Shown here: positions 8,439-11,843 of the stretch, in pieces
Position numbering within the stretch: the first letter of the stretch is position 1
Layout: each line of letters opens with the position of its first letter
Assembly: GCA_023389295.1 (NCBI GenBank)
Contig: JAEWEO010000266.1
Location: 1-11,843, forward strand
Source of the DNA: Bacillota bacterium
GTDB taxonomy: Bacteria > Bacillota > Clostridia > Lachnospirales > Lachnospiraceae
DNA length: 11,843 bases
Direction: 5' to 3'
Notes under the pieces: generated by a model
The model's database searches: none
Told to the model about the DNA's origin: nothing
What the model saw: the letters and a program-made list of their open reading frames with translations, nothing else
Translations under genes and position numbers: made by a program

Positions 8439-9656
8439 ATGAAAGAGACATTTAAAAGCGTATTTTATCCAAGAAATAATAATGAAAAATCAAACATTGA
8501 CTTCTTAAATTATGAGGAAGCAAAAAAGGCACATGATTTTCATGCAAGTTTTCCGGTGTATAGTGAAACTCCATTGGTAGAACTGAAAAATTTGGCTCAG
8601 TCAATTGGAGTGAAAGATATCCATGTGAAGGATGAATCCTATCGTTTTGGATTAAATGCATTTAAAGTACTAGGTGGTTCTTATGCGATCGGACGCTTAA
8701 TTGCAGATAAAATCGGCGAAGATATCAAGAATTTACCGGCTACCAAAATGATATCGAAGGAAGTAAAAGATAAGACCGGAGATATGGTATTTGTTACAGC
8801 AACCGATGGTAACCACGGCCGTGGTGTTGCTTGGACAGCAAACCAATTGAATCAAAAATCAGTTGTATATATGCCGAAGGGATCTGCAATTGAACGACTC
8901 AATAATATTCTTGCAGAAGGTTCCGATGCAAGTATAACCGATATGAACTATGATGAAGCAGTTCGTCTTGCAGATAAAAATGCAAAGGAAAAAGGCTGGA
9001 TTGTTATTCAAGATACTGCATGGGAAGGCTATGAGGATATCCCGACCTGGATTATGCAAGGTTATATGACCTTAGGTTATGAAATTGTGAAGCAATTAGA
9101 AGAAAGTAAAGCAGAAGCACCGACTCATATCTTCTTACAAGCAGGAGTGGGCTCCTTAGCAGGCGCTATTTGTGGATTCTTTGCAAACTTCTACAAGGGA
9201 AATCAACCAAAAATCGTTGTAGTTGAACCGAATAAAGCAGATTGTATTTATCGTACTGCCCAGGCAAACGATGGAAAGCTTCACTTTGTTACCGGTGATT
9301 TAGATACGATTATGGCTGGTCTTGCTTGTGGAGAACCAAATTCCATCGGTTGGAATGTATTAAAAGATTATGCGGATGCTTTTATCTCCTGTCCGGATTA
9401 CACAGCAGCAGACGGAATGCGTGTAATGGCAAGCCCATTAGAGGGTGATAAAAAGATTGTATCCGGTGAAAGCGGTGCAGCTACCTTAGGATGTATTTAT
9501 AATGTTTTAACTGATGAATCTCTTGTAGATTTGAAGGGCAAATTAGGACTTGATGAAAATTCAAGATTATTATTCATCTCTACCGAAGGAGATACAGATA
9601 AAGAAAATTATCGTGATATTGTGTGGAATGGTAAATCTTCACGTTACGATGCATAA
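8439..9656 (+). CDS. dpaL: 2,3-diaminopropionate ammonia-lyase (DpaL/YgeX)
   Basis: A PLP-dependent fold-type II lyase, 405 residues against 398 in E. coli YgeX. It eliminates both amino groups of 2,3-diaminopropionate to give pyruvate and two ammonia; the E. coli enzyme accepts both enantiomers. K76 in RFGLNAFK is the expected PLP Schiff-base lysine. D123 in TDGNHGRG and D192 in QDTAWEGY correspond to the two catalytic aspartates (E. coli Asp120, Asp189). MPKGSA, TWIMQGY, the glycine-rich QAGVGSLAG phosphate loop, CIYRTA and GLACGEPN are also diagnostic. AGGAGG at 8422-8427 sits 11 bases before the ATG, a slightly long spacer. The 110-base gap upstream, holding a palindrome, suggests it may start a sub-operon with the hydrolase gene that follows 15 bases later. 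It would be the last step of the pathway, feeding central metabolism. Confidence 0.96.
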   Translation: MKETFKSVFYPRNNNEKSNIDFLNYEEAKKAHDFHASFPVYSETPLVELKNLAQSIGVKDIHVKDESYRFGLNAFKVLGGSYAIGRLIADKIGEDIKNLPATKMISKEVKDKTGDMVFVTATDGNHGRGVAWTANQLNQKSVVYMPKGSAIERLNNILAEGSDASITDMNYDEAVRLADKNAKEKGWIVIQDTAWEGYEDIPTWIMQGYMTLGYEIVKQLEESKAEAPTHIFLQAGVGSLAGAICGFFANFYKGNQPKIVVVEPNKADCIYRTAQANDGKLHFVTGDLDTIMAGLACGEPNSIGWNVLKDYADAFISCPDYTAADGMRVMASPLEGDKKIVSGESGAATLGCIYNVLTDESLVDLKGKLGLDENSRLLFISTEGDTDKENYRDIVWNGKSSRYDA

Positions 9657-9658
9657 AT

Positions 9659-9664
9659 AGGAGG
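9659..9664 (+). promoter_or_regulatory. RBS that selects the ygeY start at 9672
   Basis: AGGAGG is only one base from the first ATG (9666) but seven bases from the second in-frame ATG (9672). Normal spacing therefore favours 9672, removing two residues from the longest reading. Confidence 0.75.
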
Positions 9665-9671
9665 AATGGAT

Positions 9672-10856
9672 ATGCTTAACACAAACAGAGAACAAGAATT
9701 AATTGAATTAGCAAGAAAAATGATACAGGCAAAAAGTTATTCCGGAGAAGAAGAACAAGCAGCAAAGACGATCGGAGAGTTTTGCAAGGCAAATGGCTTT
9801 GATGATGTAACCTACGACAAATACGGTAATGTGATCGGTGTAATCAAAGGCAATCGTCCGGGACCAAAGGTATTATTTGATGGTCATATTGATACTGTTC
9901 CGGTATCCGATCCTACCAAGTGGACCCATGATCCTTTTGAAGGTGAAATTGTAGACGGCAAATTGTATGGCCGTGGTACCTCCGATATGAAGGGGGCAGT
10001 ATCTGCCTTTACAGCAGCAGCAAAATACTTTGCAGAAGATACAAAGCGTGATTTTGCCGGTGAAATTTTGATCGCTGGTGTTGTACATGAAGAGTGTTTT
10101 GAAGGCGTAGCAGCTAGAGAAATTTCTAAAAACTTTAAACCGGATTATGTAATCATTGGTGAAGCAAGTCAGTTAAATGTTAAAATCGGACAACGTGGCC
10201 GTGGTGAGATTGTGGTCGAAACCTTTGGTAAGCCTGCTCACTCTGCAAATCCGGAAAAGGGTATCAATGCAGTATATAAAATGAGTAAAGTAATCAATGC
10301 AATTCAAACTTTAGTACCAACCGAACATCCGGTACTTGGAAAAGGAATTTTAGAACTTACGGATATTAAATCTGCACCATATCCTGGAGCAAGCGTGGTT
10401 CCGGAATATTGTCGTGCTACCTATGACCGTCGTCTATTGGTAGGAGAAACAAAGGAATCCGTAATTGCACCGATCAAAGAATTATTAGATCAATTAATGG
10501 CAGAAGATCCTGAACTTAAAGTAAAAGTATCTTATGCAGTTGGTGAAGAAGTTTGCTATACCGGAAACAAAATTGAAGGAGAACGTTTCTTCCCAGGTTG
10601 GTTATACGATAAAGAAGAGCCTTGGGTTCAAGCAGTTCTTACAGAATTAAAGAATGCAGGTTTTAATCCTGAAATTACACAATATAATTTCTGTACCAAT
10701 GGCTCTCACTACGCTGGTGAAGCTGGTATTAAAACCTTAGGAATAGGACCGTCTTTAGAAAGCTTGGCTCATACCGTGGATGAATACATTGAAGTAGAAC
10801 AACTGACTAAGGTTTGTGAATGCTACTATGGAGTAATGAAGGCATTATTAGTTTAA
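9672..10856 (+). CDS. ygeY: YgeY-type M20 metallohydrolase (selenium-cluster family)
   Basis: A binuclear zinc amidohydrolase of the M20 (ArgE/DapE/carboxypeptidase G2) family, 394 residues from the preferred start at 9672. The ligands are in order: H72 in DGHIDT with D74 beside it, bridging D105 in GRGTSDMKG, the HEE pair with E140 as catalytic base and E141 as ligand, E164 in GEAS, and H367 near the C-terminus in AHTVDEY. GQRGRGEI and HSANPEKG mark the lid domain. E. coli YgeY sits beside ygeX in the same way. The substrate is not experimentally clear to me. Placed directly before a diaminopropionate lyase, it plausibly removes an N-carbamoyl or N-acyl group to release 2,3-diaminopropionate (inference). 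An acetylornithine- or succinyldiaminopimelate-type deacylase is the alternative. The following gap has no U-tract terminator. Confidence 0.92.
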   Translation: MLNTNREQELIELARKMIQAKSYSGEEEQAAKTIGEFCKANGFDDVTYDKYGNVIGVIKGNRPGPKVLFDGHIDTVPVSDPTKWTHDPFEGEIVDGKLYGRGTSDMKGAVSAFTAAAKYFAEDTKRDFAGEILIAGVVHEECFEGVAAREISKNFKPDYVIIGEASQLNVKIGQRGRGEIVVETFGKPAHSANPEKGINAVYKMSKVINAIQTLVPTEHPVLGKGILELTDIKSAPYPGASVVPEYCRATYDRRLLVGETKESVIAPIKELLDQLMAEDPELKVKVSYAVGEEVCYTGNKIEGERFFPGWLYDKEEPWVQAVLTELKNAGFNPEITQYNFCTNGSHYAGEAGIKTLGIGPSLESLAHTVDEYIEVEQLTKVCECYYGVMKALLV

Positions 10857-10861
10857 AGAGA

Positions 10862-10876
10862 ATTAGGGTGTCAAAA
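10862..10876 (+). repeat. Left terminal inverted repeat, 15 bp
   Basis: ATTAGGGTGTCAAAA is the exact reverse complement of bases 11139-11153. It lies six bases after the ygeY stop codon. Confidence 0.8.
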
Positions 10877-11138
10877 GGTAATTAAAAAATCATGCGTCAA
10901 TTTGCACTAATTTTCATACAGATTACGTGATATAAACAATCGTTTACTCGCAACACGCTTTCGCAAAGCACTGTAAAACGCAGTGCTTGGATGAAGTACG
11001 TAAGGGTACATAAGACCACAAAATACGTGGTCTAAGTACCCAACGACTTCATAACAGTTGCTCATCAAACGATTGTCTATATCACTTGATTACTAAAAGT
11101 GATGGTGCAAATTGACGAAGCCAGATTTACCAAGTGGT

Positions 11139-11153
11139 TTTTGACACCCTAAT
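11139..11153 (-). repeat. Right terminal inverted repeat, 15 bp
   Basis: TTTTGACACCCTAAT mirrors the left end perfectly. It contains a consensus-like TTGACA (11141-11146) pointing outward toward the next gene. Confidence 0.8.
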
Positions 11154-11158
11154 CTTAA

Positions 11159-11170
11159 AGATAATGATAA
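11159..11170 (+). repeat. Copy 2 of intergenic 12-mer AGATAATGATAA
   Basis: Identical to 8329-8340, six bases beyond the right terminal repeat and 15 bases before the last gene's ATG. It may be a shared regulatory half-site (Fur-box-like), or chance in AT-rich DNA. Confidence 0.35.
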
Positions 11171-11184
11171 GAAAGTGTGATGAA

Positions 11185-11843
11185 ATGAAAACTTTAATTA
11201 AAAATGCTACGATTGTTGATGGAAGTGGACAACCGGCATATGATGCGGATTTATTGATCAATGACGATAAAATCGAAAAAATCGGACAGAAAATTGAGAC
11301 CAACGTAGATAAGGTTATTTATGTAAAGGGTCTTATTGTTGCTCCCGGATTTATTGATACCCATTCCCATAGTGATTTGGATGTATTATTACGACCAAAG
11401 GTTATGCCAAAAGTCATGCAAGGTATCACGACGGAATTTTTAGGTCAGGATGGTGTTTCTATGGCACCACTACCGATAGAATATATCTCCGATTGGCGTA
11501 AAAACATTGCAGGACTCGATGGTGTAAGTGATGAAATTGATTGGACCTATGAGACAACGGATCAATATCTGAAAATGATCGAAAAGGTTGGCCCTGGAAT
11601 CAATGAATGCTATCTGGTGCCTCATGGCAATATTCGAATGGAAGCAATGGGCCTTGATAACCGTCAGCCTACGGATGAAGAAATCGAAAAGATGAAAGAA
11701 ATTACTCGTAGAGAGATGGAAGCAGGTGCCTTTGGATTATCCACAGGATTAATCTATATTCCATGCGCATATTCCGAAAGCAAAGAAATCATTGAAATGT
11801 GTAAAGTAGTTGCTGAGTACGATGGTGTGTTTGTTATTCATCA
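11185..11843 (+). CDS. D-aminoacylase / N-acyl-D-amino-acid deacylase family amidohydrolase, 3' partial
   Basis: The reading frame from ATG 11185 stays open to the window end (219 residues), so the C-terminal half is missing; family members are about 480-540 aa. The N-terminus MKTLIKNATIVDGSG and APGFIDTHSHSD, with metal ligands H60 and H62, show an amidohydrolase. GITTEFLGQDGVSMAPL, HGNIR at 147-151 and GAFGLSTGLIYIPCAYSES place it in the D-aminoacylase (DAN) branch. The residue where characterised D-aminoacylases carry a metal-binding cysteine (GNCG) is D89 here (GQDG), so metal site and substrate may differ. Those enzymes hydrolyse N-acyl-D-amino acids; here an N-carbamoyl or N-acyl derivative of diaminopropionate is possible (inference). 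The ATG at 11180 is out because it meets TGA after one codon. The ribosome binding site is weak (AGAAAG at 11170-11175). Confidence 0.87.
   Translation, partial: MKTLIKNATIVDGSGQPAYDADLLINDDKIEKIGQKIETNVDKVIYVKGLIVAPGFIDTHSHSDLDVLLRPKVMPKVMQGITTEFLGQDGVSMAPLPIEYISDWRKNIAGLDGVSDEIDWTYETTDQYLKMIEKVGPGINECYLVPHGNIRMEAMGLDNRQPTDEEIEKMKEITRREMEAGAFGLSTGLIYIPCAYSESKEIIEMCKVVAEYDGVFVIH

Larger units (their letters stand above)
10862..11153. mobile_element. MITE-like fold-back element with perfect terminal inverted repeats
   Basis: This 292-base stretch fills nearly all of the 328-base gap between ygeY and the last gene and has no plausible ORF. Its ends are perfect 15-base inverted repeats (ATTAGGGTGTCAAAA). 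Nested inside are more paired arms: CGTCAATTTGCAC at 10895-10907 with 11105-11117 (perfect), a 19-base pair at 10927-10945 with 11067-11085 (one mismatch), and GCAAC/GTTGC. The centre holds an 8-bp hairpin (10966-10973/10981-10988, 7-base loop) and a three-step hairpin: 10991-10997/11046-11052, 11004-11009/11036-11041, 11013-11019/11027-11033. If the element proper runs 10866-11149 (GGGTGTC...GACACCC), both sides show TA, as with IS630/Tc1-type insertions. It could instead be a structured RNA or a transcription-attenuating repeat. Confidence 0.6.

Noticed and set aside
9666..9671. First ATG of the hydrolase frame at 9666
   Set aside because: Only one base separates it from AGGAGG; the next in-frame ATG at 9672 has a normal seven-base spacer.
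10966..11052. Rho-independent terminator after ygeY
   Set aside because: The hairpins are strong but none is followed by a U-tract; they belong to a larger nested palindrome.
10862..11153. CRISPR array or tRNA/ncRNA gene in the gap
   Set aside because: There are no regularly spaced direct repeats and no cloverleaf; the structure is one nested inverted repeat.

Overview
The window is a dense cluster with every gene on the + strand, in low-GC DNA with strong AGGAGG-type ribosome binding sites. This suggests a Bacillota (Clostridia) genome, plausibly Lachnospiraceae; the placement rests on codon style and family resemblance, not a search. Gene content matches the E. coli ygeX-ygeY-hyuA-ygfK-ssnA-xdhD-xanQ region, the set linked to the labile-selenium trait and, as I recall, to anaerobic uric acid and purine use by gut bacteria.

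Layout: 1-1305 ssnA-type amidohydrolase (5' end cut by the window); 1327-3009 a short YgfK-type iron-sulfur oxidoreductase; 3060-4430 a dihydropyrimidinase/hydantoinase (TTG start); 4431-6980 a fused [2Fe-2S]/molybdenum xanthine dehydrogenase of the Se-dependent type, starting directly after the preceding stop codon; 7045-8328 an NCS2 purine permease; 8439-9656 diaminopropionate ammonia-lyase (dpaL/ygeX); 9672-10856 a YgeY-type M20 metallohydrolase. A 328-base non-coding gap follows, almost filled by a highly palindromic MITE-like element (10862-11153). From 11185 to the window end there is a 3'-cut D-aminoacylase-family amidohydrolase.

How the genes may work together (inference): the permease imports xanthine or urate, and the molybdenum enzyme interconverts xanthine-level purines. 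The YgfK-type protein, built like the pyrimidine-reducing dihydropyrimidine dehydrogenases, could reduce the purine ring. The amidohydrolases open the rings and, with YgeY, strip ureido groups. DpaL converts the resulting 2,3-diaminopropionate to pyruvate and ammonia. Purine C4-C5-C6 maps onto C3-C2-C1 of diaminopropionate, which makes this reading chemically sensible. YgeW, the xanthine dehydrogenase FAD subunit and selenium-insertion genes are not in view.

Points worth a second look: YgfK lacks its usual central GltD-like flavin module; no flavin/NAD(P) redox module is present in the window; the permease has Gln and Asn where proton-coupling Glu and Asp are expected; there is a Crp/Fnr-like palindrome before dpaL; and the MITE-like fold-back element sits before the last gene.
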